Below, in pieces: positions 27,998 to 37,401 of a stretch of 64,000 nucleotides of DNA (its first letter is position 1; each line of letters opens with the position of its first letter). The position numbers were made by a program, and so were the translations under genes. A model generated the notes under the pieces. That model was given only the letters and a program-made list of their open reading frames with translations. It was not told where the DNA came from and searched no databases. The DNA lies in the NCBI RefSeq assembly GCF_030246865.1, contig NZ_CP126738.1, positions 558,001 to 622,000 of the forward strand. Direction: 5' to 3'. The stretch comes from Microbacterium sp. zg-B96 (GTDB lineage: Bacteria; Actinomycetota; Actinomycetes; Actinomycetales; Microbacteriaceae).

Positions 27998-29227
27998 ATG
28001 CGCCATGCCGCAGGCACCAGGGCCCGAACCTGGGTTCGCCGTCTGACGGCTTCGAGATCCACGAGGATCGCGCTGGGCCTGGTGGCCGTGCTCGCCTACT
28101 CCAGCTCCGGCGTACCGCTGCCGTCGTTCGCTGCGGCCGAGGGGGATGGCCCCGCGGCGCTGACCGTGACGCAGGGGTACAACGGTCCCGTCGGCGGATC
28201 GCTGGTGAGCCTGTCGTCGCCCGAGCGGTCAGCGGATGCCGAGCACGCGGTGCTGTTCGTGCACGGCTGGCTGAGCACCTCGCTGCCCACCGCCGACGGC
28301 GCCCAGCCCAGCGTCGCTCAGTCGCCATTCGCCCGCCCGCTCGCCGGCGATGCCGAGGCCGAACCAGCGCTCGGTGAGACCGACGACGCCACCCGCTCGC
28401 TGCAGGGTCGCATCGAGGCGCTGCCCGGCACGACGCTGTACGCGTTCGACTACTCGCAGACCGCCGCGGAATGGGTCGGCGGCAGCGCCGTCGTGGAGGG
28501 TCTGGCCGCCGCGATCCGTCAACTGGCCATGGACACCAACGCCCCGGTCGACGTCATCGGCCACTCGATGGGCGGCCTCGCGCTGCGCTATGCCATCGCG
28601 GCTTACCCCGACCTGGTGGATCTGATAGGCCAGGTGGTGACGGTGGGCACTCCCACGCTCGGCTCCGACGCCGCGGCGCTGCTCGATGTGATCTCGCTCG
28701 CGACCGGAACCGCCATAGGCGCGGGATCCGCCGCGCGTGCGTTGATCGTTCCCACGCTGGTGGACCTGTGCAATCGCGACCTCGCGCGCGATGCGAAAGA
28801 CGGCTGCGGTCTGCCGACCTGGCTGCGCACCTCGATCGCGAACGCCGGCGACGCCGGACGCGCGCTGCATGCCGGCTCGGAGCAGCTGGCGAATCTACCC
28901 GACTGGCCCGACGCGCTGCGTGTGCACGCGATCGCCGGTGACGCGCGACTGCGGGTGGGGGACCGGGTGATGTCATTCGGCGACGGACTGGTCTCGCGCG
29001 AGTCAGCTGTTGCCGAAGCGGATTCGGTTTTCGTCGTGCGTTGCGAAGAGCGCGTCGCCGCCGGAGCGGCGGGCCTCGGGCAGGTGCTCGGCGGCCACGT
29101 GTCGATGCCGCTCGGTGGCGACGGGTGCGCGCACGACGAACTGTTCGGCAATCACGACGTTGTGGACAACGTTCTCGACGTGCTCGGCGGGGAGCCCCCG
29201 CCGCGCCGAAACCCGCGTTTCCCGTAG
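27998..29227 (+). CDS. Secreted alpha/beta-hydrolase (lipase/PGAP1-like)
   Basis: Exported hydrolase of 409 aa. A basic N-region (TRARTWVRRLTASRSTR) and hydrophobic ALGLVAVLAYSSSGVPLPSFA give a signal peptide (residues about 1-44). The catalytic core has LFVHGWLST (oxyanion side), VDVIGHSMGGLALRYAI with the nucleophilic Ser of GHSMGG, an acidic residue candidate in FGDGLVSRESA, and His in FGNHDVVDNVLDVLG near the C-terminus. Start ATG 27998 is preferred over a GTG at 27887: GGAGG lies eight bases upstream and it removes an implausible N-terminal extension. It would hydrolyse an ester bond outside the cell; substrate unknown. Confidence 0.82.
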   Translation: MRHAAGTRARTWVRRLTASRSTRIALGLVAVLAYSSSGVPLPSFAAAEGDGPAALTVTQGYNGPVGGSLVSLSSPERSADAEHAVLFVHGWLSTSLPTADGAQPSVAQSPFARPLAGDAEAEPALGETDDATRSLQGRIEALPGTTLYAFDYSQTAAEWVGGSAVVEGLAAAIRQLAMDTNAPVDVIGHSMGGLALRYAIAAYPDLVDLIGQVVTVGTPTLGSDAAALLDVISLATGTAIGAGSAARALIVPTLVDLCNRDLARDAKDGCGLPTWLRTSIANAGDAGRALHAGSEQLANLPDWPDALRVHAIAGDARLRVGDRVMSFGDGLVSRESAVAEADSVFVVRCEERVAAGAAGLGQVLGGHVSMPLGGDGCAHDELFGNHDVVDNVLDVLGGEPPPRRNPRFP

Positions 29228-29268
29228 CGGGGACCCGGGCGCCGCGCGGACTCCCAGTCGCCGAGATC

Positions 29269-29274
29269 TAGGAT
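29269..29274 (+). promoter_or_regulatory. TAGGAT -10 box of glmS (leaderless)
   Basis: TAGGAT ends six bases before the glmS ATG at 29281, so transcription should begin at or next to the start codon. No Shine-Dalgarno is present, consistent with a leaderless mRNA. Confidence 0.6.
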
Positions 29275-29280
29275 GGCGAT

Positions 29281-31134
29281 ATGTGCGGAATCATTGGTTA
29301 CGTCGGCCCCAGGCCGAGCCAGGACATCCTCCTTTCGGGTCTGGCACGCCTGGAATACCGCGGCTATGACTCTGCAGGCATCGCCGTCATCGACGGCGAT
29401 GGGGGTTTGGGTATGCGCAAGCGCGCGGGCAAGCTCAGCGTGCTGCGCGACGACCTCGTCACCGATCCGATGCCCGACGGCACCACCGGCATCGGCCACA
29501 CCCGGTGGGCGACCCACGGCGGCCCGACCGACGCCAACGCCCACCCTCACCTCGCCGATGACGACAAGCTCGCCGTCATCCACAACGGCATCATCGAGAA
29601 CTTCGCCGAGCTGAAGCACGAGCTCCTCGGCGAGGGTCACACCTTCCGCAGCGAGACCGACACCGAGGTCGCAGCGGTGCTGCTGGCCCGCGCGTACCGC
29701 GAGCAGGGCGGGGACCTCGTCGCCGCGTTCCGGTCCGTGGTGTCCCGGCTGGAGGGCGCGTTCACGCTGCTCGCGATGCACCAGGACAGCCCGGGCGTCG
29801 TCGTCGGCGCCCGCCGCAACTCGCCGCTGGTGATCGGCCTGGGCGACGGCGAGAACTTCCTCGGCTCCGATGTCGCCGCGTTCGTCGAGCACACCCGCAA
29901 CGCACTGGCCATCGGCCAGGACCAGATCGTCGCCATCACCCCCGACGCCGTGACCGTCACCGATTTCGACGGCAACGACGTCGAGGTGGAGCCCTTCGAG
30001 GTGGTGTGGGACGCATCGGCAGCAGAGAAGGGCGGCTGGTCCTCGTTCATGGCCAAGGAGGTCTCCGAGGAGCCCGAAGCCGTCGCCAACACCCTCCGCG
30101 GCCGCATCCACGACGGCGTCGTGAGCATCCCCGAGCTCGACGGGCTCGACGAGATGTTCACCGGCATCAACCGCATCGTCGTCATCGCCTGCGGGACCGC
30201 AGCATACGCCGCGATGGTCGGCAAGTACGCCCTGGAGCAGTGGACGCGCATCCCCGTCGACGTGGAACTGGCCCACGAGTTCCGCTATCGCGACCCGGTG
30301 ATCGGACCCGACACGCTGGTCGTGTCGATCAGTCAATCCGGCGAGACAATGGACACCCTCATGGCCGTGAAGTACGCCTCGGCGCACGGCGCGAAGACGC
30401 TGTCGATCTGCAACACGCAGGGTGCGACGATCCCCCGCGAGTCGGATGCCATCGTCTACACCCACGCCGGGCCCGAGGTCGCGGTCGCTTCGACGAAGGC
30501 GTTCGTCGCGCAGATCACCGCGCTGTACCTGCTCGCACTGCACGTCGGGCGCCTGCGCGGTTCGCTGACGGATGCCGAGATCGCCGCGAACGCTGACGAA
30601 CTCGAGGCGATCCCGGCGAAGATCGCCCGGATTCTCGCCGAGGAGCAGGGGCACATCGAGCAGTTCGCGCGCTGGATGGCCGACACCCGCTCGGTCCTGT
30701 TCCTGGGGCGCCACGTGGGCTACCCGATTGCCCTCGAGGGCGCGCTGAAGCTCAAGGAGATCACCTACATCCACGCCGAGGGCTTCGCCGCCGGTGAGCT
30801 CAAGCACGGACCGATCGCACTGATCGAGCCGGGACAGCCCGTGTTCGTGATCGTGCCGTCGCCGCGGGAATCGGCCGAGCTGCAGAAGAAGGTCGTCTCC
30901 AACATCCAGGAGATCCGCGCGCGCGGCGCCCGCATCATCGCCGTGGCCGAAGAGGGGGATGCCGCCGTGCTCCCTTACGCCGACGAGGTGCTGCGCATCC
31001 CGCTGGCCGGCGCGCTGTTCGAGCCGCTGCTGGCCGTCGTGCCGCTGCACATCTTCGCGATGGGACTGGCCACGGCCAAGGGCCTGGATGTGGACCAGCC
31101 CCGCAACCTCGCGAAGTCCGTCACCGTCGAGTAA
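29281..31134 (+). CDS. glmS: Glutamine-fructose-6-phosphate aminotransferase
   Basis: Full-length 617 aa enzyme that makes glucosamine-6-phosphate from fructose-6-phosphate and glutamine, the entry step to UDP-GlcNAc for peptidoglycan and surface glycans. The N-terminal glutaminase domain starts MCGIIGYVG with the nucleophile Cys2, and contains GHTRWATHG and HNGIIENF. Two SIS sugar-isomerase domains follow (about 290-600), with CGTAAYAAMVGKY, SISQSGETMDTLMA and EGALKLKEITYIHAEGFAAGELKHGPIALI. The C-terminus LAKSVTVE is canonical. First of a run glmS-acpS-alr-tsaE-tsaB-rimI-tsaD. Confidence 0.98.
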   Translation: MCGIIGYVGPRPSQDILLSGLARLEYRGYDSAGIAVIDGDGGLGMRKRAGKLSVLRDDLVTDPMPDGTTGIGHTRWATHGGPTDANAHPHLADDDKLAVIHNGIIENFAELKHELLGEGHTFRSETDTEVAAVLLARAYREQGGDLVAAFRSVVSRLEGAFTLLAMHQDSPGVVVGARRNSPLVIGLGDGENFLGSDVAAFVEHTRNALAIGQDQIVAITPDAVTVTDFDGNDVEVEPFEVVWDASAAEKGGWSSFMAKEVSEEPEAVANTLRGRIHDGVVSIPELDGLDEMFTGINRIVVIACGTAAYAAMVGKYALEQWTRIPVDVELAHEFRYRDPVIGPDTLVVSISQSGETMDTLMAVKYASAHGAKTLSICNTQGATIPRESDAIVYTHAGPEVAVASTKAFVAQITALYLLALHVGRLRGSLTDAEIAANADELEAIPAKIARILAEEQGHIEQFARWMADTRSVLFLGRHVGYPIALEGALKLKEITYIHAEGFAAGELKHGPIALIEPGQPVFVIVPSPRESAELQKKVVSNIQEIRARGARIIAVAEEGDAAVLPYADEVLRIPLAGALFEPLLAVVPLHIFAMGLATAKGLDVDQPRNLAKSVTVE

Positions 31135-31147
31135 CCGGGAGGTGACA

Positions 31148-31525
31148 GTGATCGTCGGAATCGGCATCGACCTGGTCGACATCCCGCGGTTCGAGCGGTC
31201 GCTGGAGCGCACCCCGCGTCTGGCCCAGCGCCTTTTCTCACCGGCCGAGCAGCTGTTGCCGCCGCGGTCGCTGGCCGCCCGCTACGCCGCCAAGGAAGCG
31301 CTCATCAAGGCGCTGGGCGGCTCGGACGGCGTGCACTGGACCGAGATCGAGATCACCCCGGAGTCCTCCGGCCGGCCCTGGTTCACCCTCACCGGCTCCA
31401 CCGCCGTCGTCGTCGCCGAGCGGGGGATCACGACGCTGCACCTGTCGATGTCCCACGATGCCGGGCTTGCGACGGCGTACGTCGTCGCCGAGGCGCTGGA
31501 CCCCCGCGCGGACGGCGAACGATGA
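31148..31525 (+). CDS. acpS: Holo-[acyl-carrier-protein] synthase
   Basis: Phosphopantetheinyl transferase of 125 aa that moves 4'-phosphopantetheine from CoA to a Ser of acyl carrier proteins. Diagnostic motifs: GIGIDLVDIPRFE at the N-terminus and ARYAAKEALIKALG with the catalytic acidic/basic pair; HLSMSHDAGLATAYVVAE closes the domain. GTG 31148 follows GGGAGG by five bases; a GTG at 31142 is less likely because it overlaps the ribosome site. ATGA overlap with alr. It is a candidate modifier of the ACP at 12094. Confidence 0.93.
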   Translation: MIVGIGIDLVDIPRFERSLERTPRLAQRLFSPAEQLLPPRSLAARYAAKEALIKALGGSDGVHWTEIEITPESSGRPWFTLTGSTAVVVAERGITTLHLSMSHDAGLATAYVVAEALDPRADGER

Positions 31526-32646
31526 GCCGGATGCCGGCGGGCGCCATGCGCGAAGCGGTGATCGACGTCGGAGCGATCGGTGCGAACATCCGTCACCTGC
31601 GCCGACTCACCGGTGTCGAGATCCTCGCGGTCGTGAAAGCCGACGGCTACGGCCACGGCGCGCTGCGCACCGCCCGCGCCGCCCTCGACGCCGGCGCCAC
31701 CCGGCTCGGCGTCGCCGATGTCACCGAGGCGCTGGCATTGCGCCGCGCCGGCGTCGATGCGCCGATCCTCGCCTGGCTGCACGCGCCGGGTGCGTCGTTC
31801 GCGGAGCCCGCCGCCCAGGACATCGAACTGGGCGTCTCCAGCTTCGACCAGCTGCTGGCCGCCGCCGCGGCGGCCACGGCCGACCGCCCGGTCGCGGTGC
31901 ATCTGAAGGTCGAGACCGGCCTCGGCCGCAACGGGCTCTCGCCCGCCGAGTGGGGCACCGTCTTCGCCGAGGCCGCACGGCTCGAGCGGATCGGCAGGGT
32001 CCGGGTCGCCGGCATCTTCAGTCACCTCTCCAACACCTCCGCCGCCGACGACCGCGCCGCACTGGCGGTGTTCCACGAGGCAATGGGCCTGGCGGCATCC
32101 GTGGGGCTCGCGCCGCACACCCGGCACATCGCTGCCACCAACGCGGCCATCGCACTGCCGGAGGCACGGCTGGACTGCGTGCGCATCGGCATCGGCATGT
32201 ACGGGCTGTCGCCGTTCGATGACCGCACTTCGGCCGACCTGGGCCTGCGCCCGGCGATGACGCTGCGCGCCGCCGTCGCGGCGGTGCGGCGGGTGCCGGC
32301 AGGGCAGGGCGTCTCGTACGGCTACCTGCACCGCACCGAGGGGGAGACGACGCTCGCGTTGGTGCCCCTCGGGTACGCCGACGGGGTGCCGCGGGCGGCG
32401 TCGAGCCTCGGACCGGTGATGATCGGCGGGCGCCGCTACACCGTGGCCGGCCGCATCGCGATGGACCAGTTCGTCGTCGACGTCGGCGACGCGCCAGTGG
32501 CCGTCGGCGACGAGGTCGTGCTGTTCGGCGACCCCACCCTCGGCGCGCCGGGGGCGGACGAGTGGGGCGTGGCATCCGGATCGATCAACTACGAGATCGT
32601 CACCCGGATCGGCCCGCGGGTGCCGCGCCGGCAGGTGTCCACGTGA
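31522..32646 (+). CDS. alr: Alanine racemase
   Basis: PLP enzyme of 374 aa interconverting L- and D-alanine for peptidoglycan. VVKADGYGHGA carries the PLP lysine (residue 39), and GVSYGYLHRT holds the catalytic Tyr from the second subunit. GIGMYGLSP and MDQFVVDVGD are conserved barrel and beta-domain stretches. Coupled by ATGA to acpS upstream and by GTGA to tsaE downstream, the common actinobacterial order alr-tsaE-tsaB-rimI-tsaD. Confidence 0.97.
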   Translation: MSRMPAGAMREAVIDVGAIGANIRHLRRLTGVEILAVVKADGYGHGALRTARAALDAGATRLGVADVTEALALRRAGVDAPILAWLHAPGASFAEPAAQDIELGVSSFDQLLAAAAAATADRPVAVHLKVETGLGRNGLSPAEWGTVFAEAARLERIGRVRVAGIFSHLSNTSAADDRAALAVFHEAMGLAASVGLAPHTRHIAATNAAIALPEARLDCVRIGIGMYGLSPFDDRTSADLGLRPAMTLRAAVAAVRRVPAGQGVSYGYLHRTEGETTLALVPLGYADGVPRAASSLGPVMIGGRRYTVAGRIAMDQFVVDVGDAPVAVGDEVVLFGDPTLGAPGADEWGVASGSINYEIVTRIGPRVPRRQVST

Positions 32647-33146
32647 GCGGGCTCGACGACTTCGTCGGGGAGCGCGAGATCGACTCGCCGGCCGAGATGG
32701 AGGCGCTCGGACGCGCGCTGGGCGAGAGCATGCGCGCCGGTGACCTGCTGGTGCTCACCGGGGCGCTGGGGGCCGGCAAGACCACCCTCACCCGCGGGAT
32801 CGCCGCCGGCGTCGGCGTGCGGGGGCCGGTGCAGAGCCCCACATTCGTGATCGCGCGCACGCACCCCTCACTTGTGGGCGGGCCGCCGCTGGTGCACGTG
32901 GACGCCTACCGGCTCGGCTCGGGGGCGGAGCTGGACGACCTCGACCTCGACCTCGACGGCTCGGTGGTCGTCGTCGAGTGGGGCCGCGACATGGTGCAGG
33001 GCCTGCGGGAGCGCTGGTGGGAAGTGGAACTCGACCGCGAGTGGCACGGCCGGGGCGTCGACACCGCCTGCGGCACCGTCTCGCGCGCGACCGAGGACCT
33101 CGACGCCGACACTCCGCGGCGCGTCGTGATCTCCCGACGCCCGTGA
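32643..33146 (+). CDS. tsaE: tRNA threonylcarbamoyladenosine biosynthesis ATPase
   Basis: P-loop ATPase of 167 aa acting with TsaB and TsaD to place t6A at position 37 of ANN-reading tRNAs. Walker A is GALGAGKTTL; SPTFVIARTH, HVDAYRLG and VVVEWGRDM are the family's switch and Walker B-like motifs. GTG 32643 overlaps the alr stop. The C-terminal extension after RWWEVELDRE is short and typical. Confidence 0.94.
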   Translation: MSGLDDFVGEREIDSPAEMEALGRALGESMRAGDLLVLTGALGAGKTTLTRGIAAGVGVRGPVQSPTFVIARTHPSLVGGPPLVHVDAYRLGSGAELDDLDLDLDGSVVVVEWGRDMVQGLRERWWEVELDREWHGRGVDTACGTVSRATEDLDADTPRRVVISRRP

Positions 33147-33199
33147 CGGCGCCCGTGGTGGCGCGGCCGCGGCACGAGGATGCCACCGGCGCGCGCGGG

Positions 33200-33205
33200 T
33201 AGCCT
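33200..33205 (+). promoter_or_regulatory. TAGCCT -10 box of tsaB (leaderless)
   Basis: TAGCCT ends six bases before GTG 33212, in a 65-bp gap inside an otherwise overlapping cluster. This suggests a second internal promoter giving a leaderless tsaB-rimI-tsaD mRNA. Confidence 0.55.
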
Positions 33206-33211
33206 GGAAGG

Positions 33212-33886
33212 GTGATCCTCGGCATCGACACTTCCCTCGGCACGGCGGTCGCCGTCGTCGAGGCCGACGGGGTCGTGCGCTCGACCGCATCCAGTCCCAA
33301 CCCGCTCGGGCACGCGGAGGTCATCGGCGAGCTGCTGCAGCACGTCCTCGCCGACGCGGAGTTCGGCCCGGTCGGCGCCACCACCGCCGCGGCACCGGTC
33401 ACCGTGACGCATGTCGCCGCTGGCATGGGTCCCGGTCCCTTCACCGGCCTTCGCGTCGGCATCGCCGCGGCGAAGGCGTTCGCGCTGGCCCGCGGCATCC
33501 CCGTAGTCCCCGTCGCGAGCCACGACGCGGTCGCGCTGGAAGTGCTGCTGGCCGACGCGATGTCGGGGGAGGACACCCCCCGCTTCGCCGTCGTCACCGA
33601 CGCCCGCCGCCGCGAGTTCGCCTGCAGCGTCTACGACGACCTGGACGACGACGGGCTGCCGGTGCGGGTCACCGGCCCGGTTCTCGTGCCGCGCGACGAC
33701 ATCGACGCGCGGCTTGCCGAGTGGGGTGCCCGTCGTCACGACGCCGCCGCGGTGCCGGCGCAGCTGCTGGCCCTCGTCGCCGCCCGCGCGATCGCCGCGG
33801 GCCGGCAGGTCGCGGCATCCGAACCGCTGTACCTGCGCGTGCCGGACGTCTCCGTCCCCGCCCCCCGCAAGAAGGTCGGCACGTGA
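33212..33886 (+). CDS. tsaB: tRNA threonylcarbamoyladenosine biosynthesis protein TsaB
   Basis: ASKHA-fold scaffold protein of 224 aa that binds TsaD in t6A synthesis. MILGIDTSLGTAVAVV is the phosphate-1 region; HVAAGMGPGPFTGLRVGIAAAKAFALARGIPVVPV is the TsaB signature. GTG start with a -10 box six bases upstream and no ribosome site. It ends in a GTGA overlap with rimI. Confidence 0.94.
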   Translation: MILGIDTSLGTAVAVVEADGVVRSTASSPNPLGHAEVIGELLQHVLADAEFGPVGATTAAAPVTVTHVAAGMGPGPFTGLRVGIAAAKAFALARGIPVVPVASHDAVALEVLLADAMSGEDTPRFAVVTDARRREFACSVYDDLDDDGLPVRVTGPVLVPRDDIDARLAEWGARRHDAAAVPAQLLALVAARAIAAGRQVAASEPLYLRVPDVSVPAPRKKVGT

Positions 33887-34458
33887 GCGTGCGCCCGGCC
33901 ACAGCCGACGACCTCGACGCCATCATGGCGCTGGAGCGCGCGTCGTTCCCGACGGATGCCTGGAGCGAGTCGCTCATGCGCGCCGAGCTCGCCTCGCCGC
34001 ACGGCCGGTACTTCGCACTGGAGCAGGCCGGACGCCTCGTCGGGTACGCGGGACTGCGGGCGCCCGCCGGGTCGAAAGAGGCCGACGTCCAGACCATCGC
34101 GGTCGCCGCCGAGGCCCGCGGGCTCGGGTACGGCCGCACGCTGCTGCGGACGCTGCTGGCCGAAGCGGTGCAGCGTCGCGCCGCGGAGGTGTTCCTCGAG
34201 GTGCGGGCAGACAACCCCGTCGCCCAGGCGCTGTACGCCTCGGAGGGCTTCACCGAGATCGGCCGTCGGCCCCGGTACTACCAGCCGGACGGGGTGGATG
34301 CCGTCGTGATGCGGCTCGACCTGCGGGGCTGGACCGCTGCCGCGCGGACCATAACTCAGGAAGAACCGCGGCCGGAGGCCGGGAACGCCGCGAAACCGGC
34401 CGATCTTCCTGAATTGCGACCCGATGAAGGCGCCGAACCGCAGAGGTGGTGCACATGA
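33883..34458 (+). CDS. rimI: Ribosomal-protein-alanine N-acetyltransferase-like GNAT
   Basis: GNAT acetyltransferase of 191 aa. [27 protein letters not shown] is the RimI N-terminus and [22 protein letters not shown] the acetyl-CoA loop (Q/R-x-x-G-x-G/A variant). [29 protein letters not shown] ends the fold. About 45 extra C-terminal residues are Pro/Glu-rich and probably disordered. Sits between tsaB and tsaD as usual in actinobacteria. Substrate of the actinobacterial enzyme may include the S18 N-terminus; that is family knowledge. Confidence 0.9.
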   Translation: MSVRPATADDLDAIMALERASFPTDAWSESLMRAELASPHGRYFALEQAGRLVGYAGLRAPAGSKEADVQTIAVAAEARGLGYGRTLLRTLLAEAVQRRAAEVFLEVRADNPVAQALYASEGFTEIGRRPRYYQPDGVDAVVMRLDLRGWTAAARTITQEEPRPEAGNAAKPADLPELRPDEGAEPQRWCT

Positions 34459-35540
34459 ACCGCGACAATCCGCTCGTGCTCGGCATCGAGACCAGCTGCG
34501 ACGAGACCGGCATCGGGATCGTGCGCGGCCGCCGGCTGCTGAGCAACACGATCGCCAGTTCCATGGACGAGCACGCCCGCTACGGCGGCGTGATCCCCGA
34601 GATCGCCGCGCGCGCCCACCTCGAAGCGCTGCAGCCGGCCATCGAGCAGGCGCTGGCCGAGGCATCCGCCACCGAGGGGCGGCCGCTCGCGCTGAGCGAC
34701 CTCGACGCGGTCGCCGTCACGAGCGGCCCGGGTCTCGCCGGTGCGCTCATGGTCGGCATCGGAGCGGCCAAGGCACTCGCGGTGGGCCTGGACAAGCCGC
34801 TGTACGCCGTCAATCACCTGGTCGGTCACATCGCCGCGGACCTCCTCACCGGCGACGCCGTCGAGTACCCCACCGTCGCGCTGCTGGTCAGCGGCGGGCA
34901 CACCTCGCTGCTGCTGGTGCGCGACCTCACCACCGACGTCGAACTGCTCGGCGAGACCGTCGACGATGCGGCGGGGGAGGCGTTCGACAAGGTCGCCCGC
35001 ATCCTCGGGCTGCCCTACCCCGGCGGCCCCGAGATCGACCGCGCGGCCGCCACGGGGGACCCCGCCGCGATCCGCTTCCCCCGTGGCCTGTCCCGCGCCT
35101 CCGACATGGACGCGCACCGCTACGACTTCTCGTTCTCCGGGCTCAAGACCGCCGTCGCCCGCTGGATGGAGCAGCGCGAGGCGGCGGGCGACCCCGTGCC
35201 GGTCGCCGACGTCGCGGCATCCTTCCGTGAAGCGGTGGTCGACGTGCTCGTCACGAAGGCCCTTGACGCGTGCGCGCGGCACGACGTGCCGCGACTGCTG
35301 CTGGGCGGCGGCGTCATCGCAAACCGGCGGCTGCGTGAGGTGGCCCTGGAGCGCGCCGCCGCAGCGGGCGTGACGGTGCGGATTCCACCCTTGAGCCTGT
35401 GCACCGACAACGGCGCGATGATCGCCGGGCTCGCGGCCGAGCTCATCGCCGCGGGCCGCCCGCCGTCGTCCCTGGTGTTCGGCGCTGATTCGACGCTTCC
35501 GGTCACCGAGATCCAGGTGGCCGAGGAGGTGCTCGCATGA
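34455..35540 (+). CDS. tsaD: tRNA N6-adenosine threonylcarbamoyltransferase
   Basis: ASKHA-fold enzyme of 361 aa transferring the threonylcarbamoyl group to A37 of t[19 protein letters not shown] starts the fold, the metal-binding HxxxH is in [20 protein letters not shown] and [22 protein letters not shown] follow, and [15 protein letters not shown] and [12 protein letters not shown] complete the active site. ATG 34455 overlaps the rimI stop; GTG 34446 is possible but would lengthen the overlap. Confidence 0.96.
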   Translation: MNRDNPLVLGIETSCDETGIGIVRGRRLLSNTIASSMDEHARYGGVIPEIAARAHLEALQPAIEQALAEASATEGRPLALSDLDAVAVTSGPGLAGALMVGIGAAKALAVGLDKPLYAVNHLVGHIAADLLTGDAVEYPTVALLVSGGHTSLLLVRDLTTDVELLGETVDDAAGEAFDKVARILGLPYPGGPEIDRAAATGDPAAIRFPRGLSRASDMDAHRYDFSFSGLKTAVARWMEQREAAGDPVPVADVAASFREAVVDVLVTKALDACARHDVPRLLLGGGVIANRRLREVALERAAAAGVTVRIPPLSLCTDNGAMIAGLAAELIAAGRPPSSLVFGADSTLPVTEIQVAEEVLA

Positions 35541-36007
35541 ACGATGAGCGCGAGGATGCCGCAACGCCCGGTGAGCCCGGGCTCCCCCCGGCGCCGCCCG
35601 CCACGCTGATCGGAACCCCGACGGCCGATGTCGCCCCCGCGGACGAGACGCTGCGCCTCCCCGGCGAGCACCGCGGCGGGTTCAGCCGCCTCCCCACCGC
35701 GCCCGTCCAGCTCACCCGCGCCGAAACCGCCTCGGTGCCCACCACCTGGATCGAGCCGCAACAGCCCACCGTTGGTCTTGCCGGCTGGGCACTGGGATTC
35801 TCGATCCTGGGCCTGGCGATCGCGTGCGTCGTGGGCTGGGGGTTCCCGATCGGCGTCGGCTCGGCGATCACCGCGATCGTGGCGCTGCGCCGACCGCTGG
35901 AGAACCGGGCGGTCGCCGTCTGGGCACTCGTCCTCGGCATCCTCTCGGTGCTCTACAGCGCCGGGTGGCTGTACTGGGCCGCGCAGCAGGCGAACATCTT
36001 CGCCTGA
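35537..36007 (+). CDS. Small DUF4190-like membrane protein
   Basis: Protein of 156 aa with a Pro-rich N-terminal half (about 1-75) and two membrane segments (about 80-110 and 125-147: [60 protein letters not shown]). The [16 protein letters not shown] hairpin matches DUF4190/DUF4352-type actinobacterial proteins. ATGA overlap with tsaD implies coupling, but no link to t6A synthesis is known. Function unknown. Confidence 0.75.
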   Translation: MNDEREDAATPGEPGLPPAPPATLIGTPTADVAPADETLRLPGEHRGGFSRLPTAPVQLTRAETASVPTTWIEPQQPTVGLAGWALGFSILGLAIACVVGWGFPIGVGSAITAIVALRRPLENRAVAVWALVLGILSVLYSAGWLYWAAQQANIFA

Positions 36008-36021
36008 AGCGGCGCGCGCCG

Positions 36022-37212
36022 TCAGCTCACCCGGTCGGCCAGCAGCGTCAGGCGCTTGCTGCCCACGCGGGTCATCAGCAGCGTGGCGGATGCCGCGCCC
36101 TTCAGTTTCAGCTTGGTGCGCAGCACCGCAGGGTCCACGTCCACGCCGCGCTTCTTGATCTCCAGCGTCCCGATGTCGCGTTCGCGCAGCGCCTTGGCGA
36201 GCGCCTTCACATCCGACGGCAGGCGTTCGCGCACCCGGAAGGTCGACACGAACGGGCTCGTCACGGCGGCGTCGCCGGTGAGGTAGGCGATGCCGGGGGC
36301 CAGCATGCCCGCCTCCAGCTGCCGGGCGGCGTCGCCGATGAGGCGTGCGCGGATCACCGCACCGTCGGGCTCGTGCACGAACGCGCCGAGCTCGCGCACA
36401 GGCTCGTCGGCGGCATCCGATGCCGCCGTCAGCTCGTGGGTGGTCTGTCCTCGGGTGACCAGGGCAGCACGGCGGATGCCGTCGCGGGCGAGGGCGCCGG
36501 TCCACACCACAAGCTCGATCGTGGCGCCGTCGACGCTGATCCACTGCGCTTCGGCGTGCTCGGGTAGTTCGGTGCGGTCAAAGGCCGGGCCCAGCTTGAT
36601 GCCGGCGGGCAGGCGCGTGGCGAGGTCGAAGACCCAGTCCAGCGGCGGTGACCACTCGCCGGCGCCGACCCGGGTGGTCTCGGTGTGCCCTGCCGTGCGC
36701 CGTGCGGGGTCGAGCCAGACCGCGTCGACCGTCGAGGTGTCGAACGCCTCGGCGGTGCCGTGGTGCACGTGCACCTGCTCACCGAACGGGGCCAGGTTGT
36801 AGGCGGCGATCGCGGCGGTGACCTCGTCGGCGTCCACGGCGTCGACCTCGATCCCCAGGGCCGCCAGCCCCAGGGCGTCGCCGCCGATCCCGCAGCCGAG
36901 ATCGGCGACCCGCGCGAAACCGGCATCGCGATACCGGCCAGCATGTCGCGCCGCCACAGACAGGCGGGTGGCCTGCTCCAGGCCCGCGCGGGTGAACAGC
37001 ATCCGGTCGGCGAAGTCACCGAACTTCGCCTGCGCCTTCACACGCAGCCGCGCCTGCCCGACCACCGCCGACACGAGGTCGGGGGAGTGACCGGCCGCGC
37101 GCAGCCGGGACACCGCAGCGGCGGCATCGGAGGTCGTGCGGATGCCGCCGGTCGCGTCCAGCAGCCGCAGCCCGTCGGGAGTGAGCAGCGCGGTCAGCTC
37201 GGCCAGATCCAT
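36022..37212 (-). CDS. SAM-dependent methyltransferase with THUMP-like domain
   Basis: Protein of 396 aa. The Rossmann methyltransferase core shows motif I VADLGCGIGGDALGLAALG and acidic VDAVDADEVTAAIAAYN; DAVWLDPARRTAG is the catalytic-loop equivalent. The C-terminal region (about 330-396, IGTLEIKKRGVDVDPAVLRTKLKLKG) is the THUMP-like extension common in actinobacterial members. N-terminal about 90 residues are helical. A nucleic-acid substrate is likely from the THUMP-like part, but no target is known. Confidence 0.82.
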   Translation of the reverse strand: MDLAELTALLTPDGLRLLDATGGIRTTSDAAAAVSRLRAAGHSPDLVSAVVGQARLRVKAQAKFGDFADRMLFTRAGLEQATRLSVAARHAGRYRDAGFARVADLGCGIGGDALGLAALGIEVDAVDADEVTAAIAAYNLAPFGEQVHVHHGTAEAFDTSTVDAVWLDPARRTAGHTETTRVGAGEWSPPLDWVFDLATRLPAGIKLGPAFDRTELPEHAEAQWISVDGATIELVVWTGALARDGIRRAALVTRGQTTHELTAASDAADEPVRELGAFVHEPDGAVIRARLIGDAARQLEAGMLAPGIAYLTGDAAVTSPFVSTFRVRERLPSDVKALAKALRERDIGTLEIKKRGVDVDPAVLRTKLKLKGAASATLLMTRVGSKRLTLLADRVS

Positions 37213-37345
37213 CCGTTCAGCCTACGTTCCCGCCCGAGCCCGGCAGCCCGCCCCCACCCCTCCCCCCTCCCCGACAGGGGGGACCCCGCAACCCCGGCCC
37301 GCAGAATCGGGAGTCATCCCCGATGTGCCGGTGGCGCCCCGCTCG

Positions 37346-37351
37346 TAGCGT
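37346..37351 (+). promoter_or_regulatory. Candidate -10 (TAGCGT) for the YNDNS-repeat genes
   Basis: TAGCGTT lies 50 bp before ATG 37402 in the 189-bp gap after the methyltransferase. The same heptamer occurs upstream of the related IniB-domain gene on the opposite strand (44166-44160). The gap is otherwise C/G-run rich (CCCCTCCCCGACAGGGGGG near 37258). Confidence 0.4.
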
Positions 37352-37401
37352 TCAGTCATCACCACACGTCGGGGATGCTCCCCGGGAAGAGGGAAACAGT
37401 C

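Noticed and set aside
29152..31212. A 686-codon open frame on the minus strand opposite glmS
   Set aside because: It is antisense to a full-length, motif-complete glmS and has no recognisable protein features.
36685..37401. N-terminal extension of the first repeat protein
   Set aside because: The upstream in-frame codons are antisense of the methyltransferase gene; ATG 37402 has a ribosome site and the same MAFDDY start as its paralogue.
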